Below are positions 23,441 through 30,961 of a DNA stretch of 39,487 nucleotides, piece by piece. Positions within the stretch are counted from its first letter, which is position 1, and every line of letters begins with the position of its first letter. The translations under genes and the position numbers were made by a program. The stretch comes from Bacilli bacterium (lineage in GTDB: Bacteria > Bacillota_I > Bacilli_A > RF39 > UBA660), in NCBI GenBank assembly GCA_900772435.1, contig CAAHEM010000026.1, forward strand, positions 1-39,487, in the 5' to 3' direction. Under the pieces are notes generated by a model. That model had not been told where the DNA came from and ran no database searches. It was given only the letters and a program-made list of their open reading frames with translations.

Positions 23441-23856
23441 CATATTTAGGATTAGATTTAGGTAGTAAAACTTGTGGTATTGCGATTAGTGATAGAACTG
23501 GTCTTATTGCATCTTCTTTAGAAGTAATTAGATATCAAGATTATGAAGAACTTATTAATAAACTTAATAATATTGTTATAAGTAGAAATGTTGATGCTTT
23601 TGTACTTGGAAATCCTAAGAATTTAGATGGTAGTCTTTCTAAGAGAAGTGAAATAACTTTAGAATTTAAAAAAATACTTGAAGAGAAATTTAAATTAGAA
23701 GTTATTATGCAGGATGAGAGATTATCTACAGTTGAAGCTGAACGTATGCTTATAAGTAATGATACTAAACGTAAAAATAGAAAGAAAGTAATAGATAAGA
23801 TTGCAGCTACAATTATATTGCAAAGTTACTTAGATAGGAGAAATCATGAAAGATAA
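23437..23856 (+). CDS. ruvX: RuvX/YqgF family nuclease
   Basis: This 139-residue RNase H-fold protein is thought to act in pre-16S rRNA processing or as a Holliday junction resolvase. The Asp in YLGLDLGSKTCGIAISD, the Glu-containing stretch MQDERLSTVEAERML (residues about 89-105) and the late Asp in KKVIDKIAATIILQSYL match the catalytic set. It sits between ireB and the DUF1292 gene in overlapping frames. Confidence 0.94.
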   Translation: MTYLGLDLGSKTCGIAISDRTGLIASSLEVIRYQDYEELINKLNNIVISRNVDAFVLGNPKNLDGSLSKRSEITLEFKKILEEKFKLEVIMQDERLSTVEAERMLISNDTKRKNRKKVIDKIAATIILQSYLDRRNHER

Positions 23857-24112
23857 TACTCTTGTACTTAAAAATTCTTCTGGAGAAAAACAGGAATATA
23901 GAATACTTTTAGATATAGAAGATACAACTAATAATGTTAATTATGTTATATATACTGATGATGAAGTAAATAAAGATGGGGATGCTGTTTGTTATGCATC
24001 AACGTATGTTTTGAGTCCTAAAGGTAATATGACTAAATTAAAACCAGTTGAGACAAAAGAAGAATTTGATTTTATTAGTAAAATATTAGACTCTTTAGAA
24101 GGTGGAAAATAA
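23846..24112 (+). CDS. DUF1292 family protein (YrzB-like)
   Basis: This 88-residue acidic protein lies between ruvX and mltG, exactly where Bacillus yrzB is. Pattern: a beta-rich N-terminal half (EYRILLDIEDTTNNVNYVIY), then a short strand CYASTYVL and a C-terminal ETKEEFDFISKILDSL helix like that of the 16618 protein. Function of the family is unknown. It overlaps ruvX by 11 bases and mltG by 1. Confidence 0.85.
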   Translation: MKDNTLVLKNSSGEKQEYRILLDIEDTTNNVNYVIYTDDEVNKDGDAVCYASTYVLSPKGNMTKLKPVETKEEFDFISKILDSLEGGK

Positions 24113-25200
24113 TGAAAAAGAAGGTTTTTAGTGTGAAAAAATTTATAGCATTTTTGTTTTTTTTATGTTTAATTATTTGTGGTGTTTTGGTTGGTAGTTA
24201 TTTTTATTTAATTACTGGTGGTAAAGATAATGAAACAGTAAATATTTATGTTAATGAGGGAGATACATATAGTACAATATCAAAAACACTTAAAGATAAT
24301 GATTTAATTAAATCAGAACTAGCATACAAAATATATATTAAATTAAATAAACCAGGTAATTTAGAATATGGAGATTATGTACTTAAAAAATCATATAGTG
24401 TTGAAGAGTTAGTTAATACTTTAGAAAAGGGAAGTGTTGATTTAAGAAAAACTAAAACAGTTACTTTTGTTGAAGGCAAAAATATGAGATATATTATCTC
24501 TAGAATAACTAGTAACTTTAATATTTCTGAGAAAGAAATACTTGATAAATTAAGTGATACTAAATATTTAGATAGTTTAATAGAAGATTATTGGTTCTTA
24601 ACTGATGACATTAAAAATAAAGATATTTATTATTCACTTGAAGGATATTTATTTCCAGATACATATGAATTTTATGAAAGTGCTGATATAGATGATATAT
24701 TTAGAACTATGCTTAATAATATGGAGAAAAAACTTGAAAAATATAAGAGTGAAATAGAAAAGAGTAAATATAGTATTCATGAAATGATGACACTTGCATC
24801 TATTATAGAACTTGAAGCTGGTAAAGCTGATGATAGAAAGGGTGTAGCTGGTGTATTTTATAATAGGCTTAATAAGGGGTGGAGTCTTGGTAGTGATGTA
24901 ACTACATATTATGCTGAAAAAATAGATAATTGGACTAGAGACTTAAAAACTAGTGAATTAAATAGTTGTAATGCTTATAATACTCGTAGTAGTTGTATGG
25001 CTGGTAAGCTTCCAGTTAGTCCAATTTGTAATCCAAGCGTAGGATCAATAGAAGCAGCAATAGAACCAACAAGTCATAAATATTATTACTTTGTAGCAGA
25101 TAAGAATGGTAAAACATACTTTACCAAGAGTGATAGTGAACATACTAGCAAAGTTAGAGAGTTAAAGAGAAACGGGTTATGGATAGAATATCAAAGTTAA
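24112..25200 (+). CDS. mltG: Endolytic murein transglycosylase MltG
   Basis: MltG cuts nascent peptidoglycan glycan strands near the membrane and ends chain growth. The 362-residue protein has one N-terminal membrane helix (about 10-34), a LysM-like subdomain (about 42-110) and the YceG catalytic domain. The catalytic Glu233 is in LASIIELEAG; SLEGYLFPDTYEF and GVFYNRLNKGWSLGSD are conserved. The motif is IIELE instead of the commoner IIEKE, but the Glu is kept. Its presence shows a peptidoglycan wall. Confidence 0.95.
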   Translation: MKKKVFSVKKFIAFLFFLCLIICGVLVGSYFYLITGGKDNETVNIYVNEGDTYSTISKTLKDNDLIKSELAYKIYIKLNKPGNLEYGDYVLKKSYSVEELVNTLEKGSVDLRKTKTVTFVEGKNMRYIISRITSNFNISEKEILDKLSDTKYLDSLIEDYWFLTDDIKNKDIYYSLEGYLFPDTYEFYESADIDDIFRTMLNNMEKKLEKYKSEIEKSKYSIHEMMTLASIIELEAGKADDRKGVAGVFYNRLNKGWSLGSDVTTYYAEKIDNWTRDLKTSELNSCNAYNTRSSCMAGKLPVSPICNPSVGSIEAAIEPTSHKYYYFVADKNGKTYFTKSDSEHTSKVRELKRNGLWIEYQS

Positions 25201-25772
25201 TTAAAGAAATAGAAGAATATGGTATTAAAAATAATGTACCAATAATGAGTGAAGATACAATTGAAACAATTAAAAATATAATAACTGTTAATGAATTTCA
25301 TACTATACTTGAAGTTGGGACAGCAATAGGGTACTCTACAATATGTTTTGCGAGTACTCCTGGTGTTACCAATATAACAAGTATAGAAAGAGATCCTATT
25401 AGAAGTGCTATTGCAGTTAATAATGTTAAAGAAAGTGGGCTTAAGAATATTACTCTTAGACATACAGATGCATTAGAAATTGAACTTAATGATAAATATG
25501 ATTTAATAATTATAGATGCAGCTAAGAGTCAAAATATGAAATTTTTTAATAAATTCAAAGAAAATTTAAACGAAGATGGTATAATCATAATCGATAACTT
25601 AAGTTTTCATGGATATGTTAATCAAGAAGAAAGAATAAAAAGTAGAAACTTAAGACAAATGGTAAATAAAATTAGAAAGTTTATAGACTTTTTAAATAAT
25701 AATGAAGAATTTGCTGTAAAATATATAGAAGTAGGTGATACTTTAGGAGTATGCAAAAGAAAGAATATTTAA
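25179..25772 (+). CDS. trmR: tRNA 5-hydroxyuridine methyltransferase TrmR (YrrM-like)
   Basis: This 197-residue SAM-dependent O-methyltransferase has the SAM loop ILEVGTAIGYSTICF, the acidic ribose-binding SIERDP segment and the metal-site LIIIDAAKSQ and IIIDNLSFHG. In Bacillus the orthologue methylates ho5U34 of tRNA to mo5U34. Its position between mltG and two U32 genes is the same as yrrM. It overlaps both neighbours by 22 bases. The assignment rests on motifs plus synteny. Confidence 0.88.
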   Translation: MDRISKLIKEIEEYGIKNNVPIMSEDTIETIKNIITVNEFHTILEVGTAIGYSTICFASTPGVTNITSIERDPIRSAIAVNNVKESGLKNITLRHTDALEIELNDKYDLIIIDAAKSQNMKFFNKFKENLNEDGIIIIDNLSFHGYVNQEERIKSRNLRQMVNKIRKFIDFLNNNEEFAVKYIEVGDTLGVCKRKNI

Positions 25773-26554
25773 TAATACCTAATAAAAAAGAATTAAATTT
25801 ATATACTAGTTATAATTTTAATACATTTATATTACCACTTGATGGGTATAGTATAGGATTTAATGTATACTATACTATAGAAGAAATAAATGAGTTAAGT
25901 CTAAAGTATAATGTGTATGTTATGATGAATAAATTCTTACATAAAAAAATAGAAGAATTTAGAAAAATATATAGTAAATTTAATTCTAATATTAAGTTTA
26001 TAGTAGAAGATATAGGTCTTACTGATGTAATTGAAAAAGATAGACTAGTACTATATGAAAATCATATACTTTCTAATTATAAAGCAATTAATTTTTTAGG
26101 AAGTTTAGATATTAATAATGTTGTTATTAATAATGATTTAACTATTACTGAACTTTTAGAAATACAAGATAAGACTAATAGTAACTTATATTATTTTTAT
26201 GTTGGTAAGAATAGTTTAATGTATTCTAGACGTAACTTAGTAAGTAACTATAATAAATATTATAATTTAGATAATACTAATAGTTATAAACTTACTGAGA
26301 AAGTTAGCAAGAAGGTTCTTGATATATATGAAGAAGCGGACGGAAGTGTAGTATATTTTGATAAGATATTCTGTGCTTCTAAATATATAGATAAATTAAA
26401 TATGAATTTAATAATTAATTTTACTAATATAGATAGTGTAAGTGAAAAAATAATACTTGAAGAATATAATAAAGCTAATTTATGTAATCTAATAGATAGT
26501 GATTATTATTTCTTAGAGAATGATATTAAGTATAAGGTAGGTGATATAAAGTGA
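25751..26554 (+). CDS. TrhP1-like (YrrN-like) U32 family protein, divergent
   Basis: This 267-residue protein lies where Bacillus has yrrN (trhP1), which helps form 5-hydroxyuridine in tRNA. The N-terminal half resembles the barrel of U32 proteins (FILPLDGYSIGFNVYYTIEEI, VYVMMNKFLH). It lacks the Cys-rich HGAMC..SGRC segment typical of TrhP2, as expected for the shorter YrrN-like type. Sequence similarity is weak, so the call relies largely on gene order. Translation starts at ATG 25751 inside trmR, with TAGGAG as ribosome site. Confidence 0.7.
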   Translation: MQKKEYLIIPNKKELNLYTSYNFNTFILPLDGYSIGFNVYYTIEEINELSLKYNVYVMMNKFLHKKIEEFRKIYSKFNSNIKFIVEDIGLTDVIEKDRLVLYENHILSNYKAINFLGSLDINNVVINNDLTITELLEIQDKTNSNLYYFYVGKNSLMYSRRNLVSNYNKYYNLDNTNSYKLTEKVSKKVLDIYEEADGSVVYFDKIFCASKYIDKLNMNLIINFTNIDSVSEKIILEEYNKANLCNLIDSDYYFLENDIKYKVGDIK

Positions 26555-27726
26555 AATATGAATTATTATTGCCTGCTGGTGATTTAGCTCGTCTAAAGTT
26601 TGCTTTTATGTATGGGGCTGATGCCGTATATATTGGAGGATATAATTATAGTCTTAGAGCTAATGCTAATAATTTTAGTTTAGATGAAATAAGAGAAGGC
26701 GTTGAATTTGCTCATAAATTAAATAAAAAAGTATATGTAACTGTTAATATGGTATTTCATAATGAAGATTTAGATGGATTAGATGAATATTTAAAAGCTT
26801 TAGATGAAATAGGAATAGATAGTTATATTATTAGTGATTTTGCAGTTATAGAGGCTATTAAACGTCTTAAAATTAAAACTCCATTCTTTATATCTACTCA
26901 AAAGTCTATAACTAATTTAGAAGCAGTTAAGTTTTATAAATCTTTAGGGGCTTATAGAGTTGTTATGGCTCGTGAGTGCAGTCGTGAAGATATAAAGAGA
27001 ATAAAAGAAAATATTGATACTGAAGTAGAAGTATTTATTCATGGAGCTATGTGTACTAGTTATAGTGGAAGATGTGTTATGAGTAATTATGTAACACTAC
27101 GTGATTCTAATCGTGGAGGATGTAGTCAAGTATGTAGATTTACTTTCGATTGTGGCAAGGATGAAGAGTATGCATTTTCTTCTAAAGATTTAAATATGAT
27201 AGATTATCTAGGTGATATGATGGATTTAGGTATTGAGTCATATAAAATAGAAGGCCGTATGAAAAGTCTTTATTATATTGCGACAGTAGCTAATGCATAT
27301 AGAACTATAATGGATAAAAAAATAGATGGAACACTTACAGAAGAAGATATTATTTATTATAAAAAAGTATTAAATAGAGTATCTAATCGTGAGAATATAC
27401 CTCAATTTTATAATGGTATTGTTGGAGTAGAAGGTCAATACTATACTGGGCGTCAAGAAGTGAGTAACAAAGACTTCTTAGGACTTATAAAATCATATGA
27501 TGAAACTACTTCGGAAGCAGTAGTTGAACAAAGAAATAAGTTTAGTGTAGGAGACACAGTTGAAGTTTTTGGACCTAATACTGTGACTAAAAAATTTAAA
27601 GTTGAATATATTATAAACAGTGATGATGAAAAGGTAGAATCTGCTAGTCATGCACAAGAAATTATAAAGATAAAAATACCATTTAAGGTATATGAAAATG
27701 ATATTATAAGGGTCAATATTGCTTGA
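26551..27726 (+). CDS. trhP2: U32 family protein TrhP2 (YrrO-like)
   Basis: This 391-residue U32 protein probably hydroxylates U34 of tRNAs in a prephenate-dependent route known for Bacillus YrrN/YrrO and E. coli TrhP. The signature EVFIHGAMCTSYSGRCVMSN, followed by NRGGCSQVCRF, supplies the four Cys expected for an iron-sulfur cluster; the N-terminus ELLLPAGDLARLKFAFMYGA is typical. The C-terminal OB-like domain is present (GDTVEVFGPNT). The start is GTG 26551, 6 bases after AGGTGA, overlapping the previous stop by 4 bases. With trmR it forms a ho5U/mo5U module. Confidence 0.92.
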   Translation: MKYELLLPAGDLARLKFAFMYGADAVYIGGYNYSLRANANNFSLDEIREGVEFAHKLNKKVYVTVNMVFHNEDLDGLDEYLKALDEIGIDSYIISDFAVIEAIKRLKIKTPFFISTQKSITNLEAVKFYKSLGAYRVVMARECSREDIKRIKENIDTEVEVFIHGAMCTSYSGRCVMSNYVTLRDSNRGGCSQVCRFTFDCGKDEEYAFSSKDLNMIDYLGDMMDLGIESYKIEGRMKSLYYIATVANAYRTIMDKKIDGTLTEEDIIYYKKVLNRVSNRENIPQFYNGIVGVEGQYYTGRQEVSNKDFLGLIKSYDETTSEAVVEQRNKFSVGDTVEVFGPNTVTKKFKVEYIINSDDEKVESASHAQEIIKIKIPFKVYENDIIRVNIA

Positions 27727-27751
27727 CAAAATGTACATTTTATAGTATCAT
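27723..27751 (+). promoter_or_regulatory. Promoter of greA, overlapping the trhP2 stop
   Basis: A perfect TTGACA (27723-27728), 17 bases, TATCAT (27746-27751). The -35 covers the last codon and stop of trhP2. Confidence 0.75.
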
Positions 27752-27784
27752 TTTTTGGTAATGAGAAAGAGGTGGCAATTTGCT

Positions 27785-28255
27785 ATGAAAAAGAAGGAAA
27801 TTTTTCTAACAAGTGAAGGTTATTTAGAACTTGAAAATGAATTACATTATTTAAAAACAGAAAAGAGAAAAGAAGTAACTCAAACTCTAAAAGAAGCAAG
27901 AGCTTTAGGTGATTTGTCAGAGAACTCTGAATATGAACAAGCAAGAGAAGATCAAGCAAATTTAGAAAAGAGAATAATTGAAGTTGAATATGCTTTAGAG
28001 CATGCAACTGTAATAGATAACGCTGAGAGTGATGGAACTGTAGGTATTGGATGCCAAGTAGAACTTAAGTATGAAGATGATGATGATGTTGAAAGTTATA
28101 AAATAGTTGGTAGTCAAGAAGCAGATCCATTTAATAACAAAATATCTAACGAAAGCCCTATAGCTGCTGCTATAATGGGTAAAAAAGTTGGAGATACTGT
28201 TGAAGTTTCATCACCTGATGGTGTATATAGCGTTCAAATAGTAGCAATAGGATAG
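27785..28255 (+). CDS. greA: Transcription elongation factor GreA
   Basis: GreA makes backtracked RNA polymerase cut its transcript. The 156-residue protein has the N-terminal coiled coil (FLTSEGYLELENELHYL) with the acidic tip LGDLSENSEYEQAREDQ, and the C-terminal FKBP-like domain (IVGSQEADPFNNKISNESPI, GKKVGDTVEVSSPDG). The ATG at 27785 is preceded by AGAGGTGG; an upstream in-frame ATG at 27755 would lie before this site and add residues not found in the family. In Bacillus udk sits between yrrO and greA; it is missing here. Confidence 0.96.
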   Translation: MKKKEIFLTSEGYLELENELHYLKTEKRKEVTQTLKEARALGDLSENSEYEQAREDQANLEKRIIEVEYALEHATVIDNAESDGTVGIGCQVELKYEDDDDVESYKIVGSQEADPFNNKISNESPIAAAIMGKKVGDTVEVSSPDGVYSVQIVAIG

Positions 28256-28272
28256 TAAAATATCCTTTTTTG
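28249..28272 (+). terminator. Terminator of greA, overlapping its stop
   Basis: AGGATA (28249-28254) pairs with TATCCT (28261-28266), then a T tract. The stem is short. Confidence 0.65.
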
Positions 28273-28303
28273 TACATTTAATATATAACGAGGGAGGGAA
28301 TTT

Positions 28304-29548
28304 ATGAAAGAAAGTTATACATTAAAATTAGAGGGAAAAGAATGGAAAGATTGCTTAAAAGAAGCATTTGAAAAGAAAAGAAAAGATATCAAAATGGATG
28401 GATTTAGAAAAGGTCAAGTTCCATATGATATTTATGTTAAAAAAGCAGGAGTAGAAACATTATATATGGATGCTGTTGATATGGCAGTAGATATGTTATA
28501 TGCTAAATTACTTAGTGATCCTAAGACTATTACTCCAGCAGCTACACCAGCTATCGATATTAAAGATATCGGACATGATCATATTGAAGTAGAATTTACT
28601 TTAGTAGAAGCTCCAAAAGTAGAACTTGGAAAATATAAAAAATTAGGAATTAAAAAAGATAAAGTAGAAGTTACTGATGATGAAGTTGAACATGAACTTG
28701 GTCATTTAAAAGAACAATTTGTAGAAGTTAAATCATTAGATGATAAAGCTGAAGCTCGTGAAGGAGATGTAGTTGTTATTGACTTCGAAGGATTTAAAGA
28801 TGGAGTAGCATTCAAAGGTGGAAAAGGAGAAAATTATTCATTAGAAATAGGTTCTCATACATTTATTCCTGGATTTGAAGAAGCATTAATAGGTCTTAAA
28901 AAAGGTGATAAGAAAGATGTTAATGTAGTATTCCCTGAAAATTATCATAGTGAAGAATTAAAAGGACAACCAGTAGTATTTAAAGTAGAAGTTAAAGAAG
29001 TTAAAGAAAGAGTATTCCCTGAATTCGATAAAGATTTCTTTGCTGACTTAAATGTTGGCGGAGTTGAATCTCTAGATGATTTAAAGAAATATATTAAAGA
29101 AAACAAAGAAGCAGAAAAATCTAAGCAATTAGAAGATGAATATTTATTTAAATGCTTAGATAAAGTGGTTGAAGGCTCTAAATTCGAAATTCCTGAAGAA
29201 ATGACTGAAGATGAAACTAATAGATTAGTTAGAGAATTCTCAGAAAAATTACAATATCAAGGGTTAAAATTAGAAGATTACTTAAAATATTGCAATACTA
29301 ATTTAGATGATTTCAAAGCTACACTTAAAGATGAAGCTAATAAGAGAATAGGTTATAGATTAATTATGGATGCAGTAGTAGATGCTGAAAAATTAGAAGT
29401 AACTGATGAAGAATTAGAAGCTGGTCTTGATGAAACTAGTAAACAATATGGAATGACTCGCGAAGAATTTGAAAAACAAATCGGTTCTAAAGAATTATTC
29501 AAATATGATTTATTAATGAAAAAAGCTATGAAAGTTGTTACTGAGTAG
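28304..29548 (+). CDS. tig: Trigger factor (ribosome-bound chaperone and prolyl isomerase)
   Basis: The 414-residue protein has the three-domain build: ribosome-binding N-domain with GFRKGQVP (near residue 32-39), the FKBP-type isomerase domain (about 145-230; GDVVVIDFEGFKDGVAF, FIPGFEEALIGLKKGD), and the helical chaperone arms (about 235-414). It follows greA after a terminator, with AGGGAGGG as ribosome site. The slightly short length is normal for AT-rich Bacilli relatives. Confidence 0.96.
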   Translation: MKESYTLKLEGKEWKDCLKEAFEKKRKDIKMDGFRKGQVPYDIYVKKAGVETLYMDAVDMAVDMLYAKLLSDPKTITPAATPAIDIKDIGHDHIEVEFTLVEAPKVELGKYKKLGIKKDKVEVTDDEVEHELGHLKEQFVEVKSLDDKAEAREGDVVVIDFEGFKDGVAFKGGKGENYSLEIGSHTFIPGFEEALIGLKKGDKKDVNVVFPENYHSEELKGQPVVFKVEVKEVKERVFPEFDKDFFADLNVGGVESLDDLKKYIKENKEAEKSKQLEDEYLFKCLDKVVEGSKFEIPEEMTEDETNRLVREFSEKLQYQGLKLEDYLKYCNTNLDDFKATLKDEANKRIGYRLIMDAVVDAEKLEVTDEELEAGLDETSKQYGMTREEFEKQIGSKELFKYDLLMKKAMKVVTE

Positions 29549-29559
29549 TAAAGTTTATT

Positions 29560-29587
29560 AAAACGTTCTTATATGGAACGTTTTTTT
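29560..29587 (+). terminator. Terminator of tig
   Basis: AAAACGTTC (29560-29568) pairs with GAACGTTTT (29576-29584), followed by more T. Confidence 0.85.
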
Positions 29588-29588
29588 A

Positions 29589-29604
29589 TGATATAATTTT
29601 GTTA
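29589..29604 (+). promoter_or_regulatory. Extended -10 promoter giving a probably leaderless mRNA
   Basis: TGA-TATAAT (29589-29597), directly after the tig terminator. Seven bases on is the A of the ATG at 29604; there is no ribosome site. This mirrors the arrangement at 3129-3145. Confidence 0.6.
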
Positions 29605-30590
29605 TGAAAAAAATTATTAGAAAAGTTTTAGGAATTGTTTTTATAGTTTGTGCAGTTTTACTATTTATATGGAATGAAAATAATTTTATTAATAAACTAT
29701 CTCAAAAAGATGATATAAGTGATAGATGTATTTTTATTAAGTCTACTAGTATTGATGAAAAGAATGATGGTAAGTTAGTTGCTACGAATGGATACATTAT
29801 ACTAAATGATGATTTAGTAGATTCTTTATTTAATGTAAGCGTTAGAACTTCTAAATTAGAAAGAGTAGTTGAGATGTATCAATATAGTGAAGTACAGGAA
29901 GATCCAACTGATGAATCTTATACTTATGAAACAGATTGGTATACTGAAATAATTGATTCTAGTAAATTTAAAAATCCTGAATATAATAATCCTACAAGTA
30001 TGAAATATGAAAATAAAACTTATTATAATGATACTTATTTAGGAGCATTTAAACTTACAAATAATCAAATAGATATGCTTGGTACTAAAAGTAGATATCT
30101 TGATTTAGATAGTGATTTTGCTAGTAAAAATAATTTAAATATATCAAATGAATATTATACAACTAGTAAAGACATTGATTTACCTGAAGTAGGAGATATT
30201 AGAATAAGTTTTAGATACAATAGTAGTTCTTCTGTTAGTGTTCTTGCGATGCAGAAAGGAAATACTTTTGATGAATATAAGCTTGATAATCAGCTTATAA
30301 ATAAAATATATAGTGAAAAATTAACTAAAGAAGAAATAATAAATAAATCTTATGATATTAATATTTTATCTAGTTTAATTTTTAGAGTCATTTCTTTGAT
30401 ATTATGTTTAATTGGAGTAATATTATTATCTTTTAATATTATTAATAGTTTAATTATTTTATTGTTATGTACTTCGATAATGTATTTTAAATATAATATT
30501 TTAATTACTGTGATTTCTTTTATAGTTTCTTTGATACTTATATTTATTGAATATAAATATATATACAAGAATAGTAAGAATGTTATATAA
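29604..30590 (+). CDS. TMEM43 (LUMA)-like membrane protein
   Basis: This 328-residue protein has one N-terminal membrane helix (about 8-25), a large extracytoplasmic region (about 30-250) and two to three C-terminal helices (about 260-325). The middle carries the TMEM43 pattern: RTSKLERVVEMYQYSE, then ETDWYTEIIDSSKFKN and a following NP, and later LGAFKLTNNQI. TMEM43 in animals is a nuclear/ER membrane protein; bacterial homologues exist but their function is not known. Bacterial relatives often sit near unknown membrane genes, as here. The ATG at 29604 is at the predicted transcription start, with no ribosome site. Confidence 0.8.
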   Translation: MKKIIRKVLGIVFIVCAVLLFIWNENNFINKLSQKDDISDRCIFIKSTSIDEKNDGKLVATNGYIILNDDLVDSLFNVSVRTSKLERVVEMYQYSEVQEDPTDESYTYETDWYTEIIDSSKFKNPEYNNPTSMKYENKTYYNDTYLGAFKLTNNQIDMLGTKSRYLDLDSDFASKNNLNISNEYYTTSKDIDLPEVGDIRISFRYNSSSSVSVLAMQKGNTFDEYKLDNQLINKIYSEKLTKEEIINKSYDINILSSLIFRVISLILCLIGVILLSFNIINSLIILLLCTSIMYFKYNILITVISFIVSLILIFIEYKYIYKNSKNVI

Positions 30591-30607
30591 TTAGAGTGGT
30601 GAATGAT

Positions 30608-30934
30608 ATGGAAAAGATATTAGTTGGAATAATTATTATTTTAGTTATAGTTGGAATTATATTTTTTATTGCTGTTAGAAAACAATTTAGTTCAAATGAT
30701 GAAAATATTAATATTACACCATTAGAAGATGATAGTACTAGTAATTATAACCAAAATGATATTAATATGCTTAATAGCCTTAATGATAATGTAATTACTA
30801 GGAAACAGAAAGAAACAAAGATTGATATACCTGACTTTGATAAAAGCAAGCCTATTGGATACAAAGATTTAAGTCATATAAATAATACTTTTGGTGATAG
30901 GGTTGCTCAAAGTAATAATCAAAATAATAAATAA
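30608..30934 (+). CDS. Small single-pass membrane protein
   Basis: This 108-residue protein has an N-terminal membrane helix (KILVGIIIILVIVGIIFFIAV, residues about 3-24) and a polar, Asn- and Asp-rich tail of about 80 residues. It is not recognised. The ATG at 30608 follows GGTGA; an upstream GTG at 30596 is less likely. It is 17 bases downstream of the TMEM43-like gene and is probably co-transcribed, which makes it a candidate partner. Confidence 0.75.
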   Translation: MEKILVGIIIILVIVGIIFFIAVRKQFSSNDENINITPLEDDSTSNYNQNDINMLNSLNDNVITRKQKETKIDIPDFDKSKPIGYKDLSHINNTFGDRVAQSNNQNNK

Positions 30935-30961
30935 AAAGTTCTCAAAAATGAGAACTTTTTT
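30934..30961. terminator. Bidirectional terminator between 30608 gene and tex
   Basis: AAAAGTTCTC pairs with GAGAACTTTT around AAAAAT; A and T tracts allow both directions. Confidence 0.85.
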
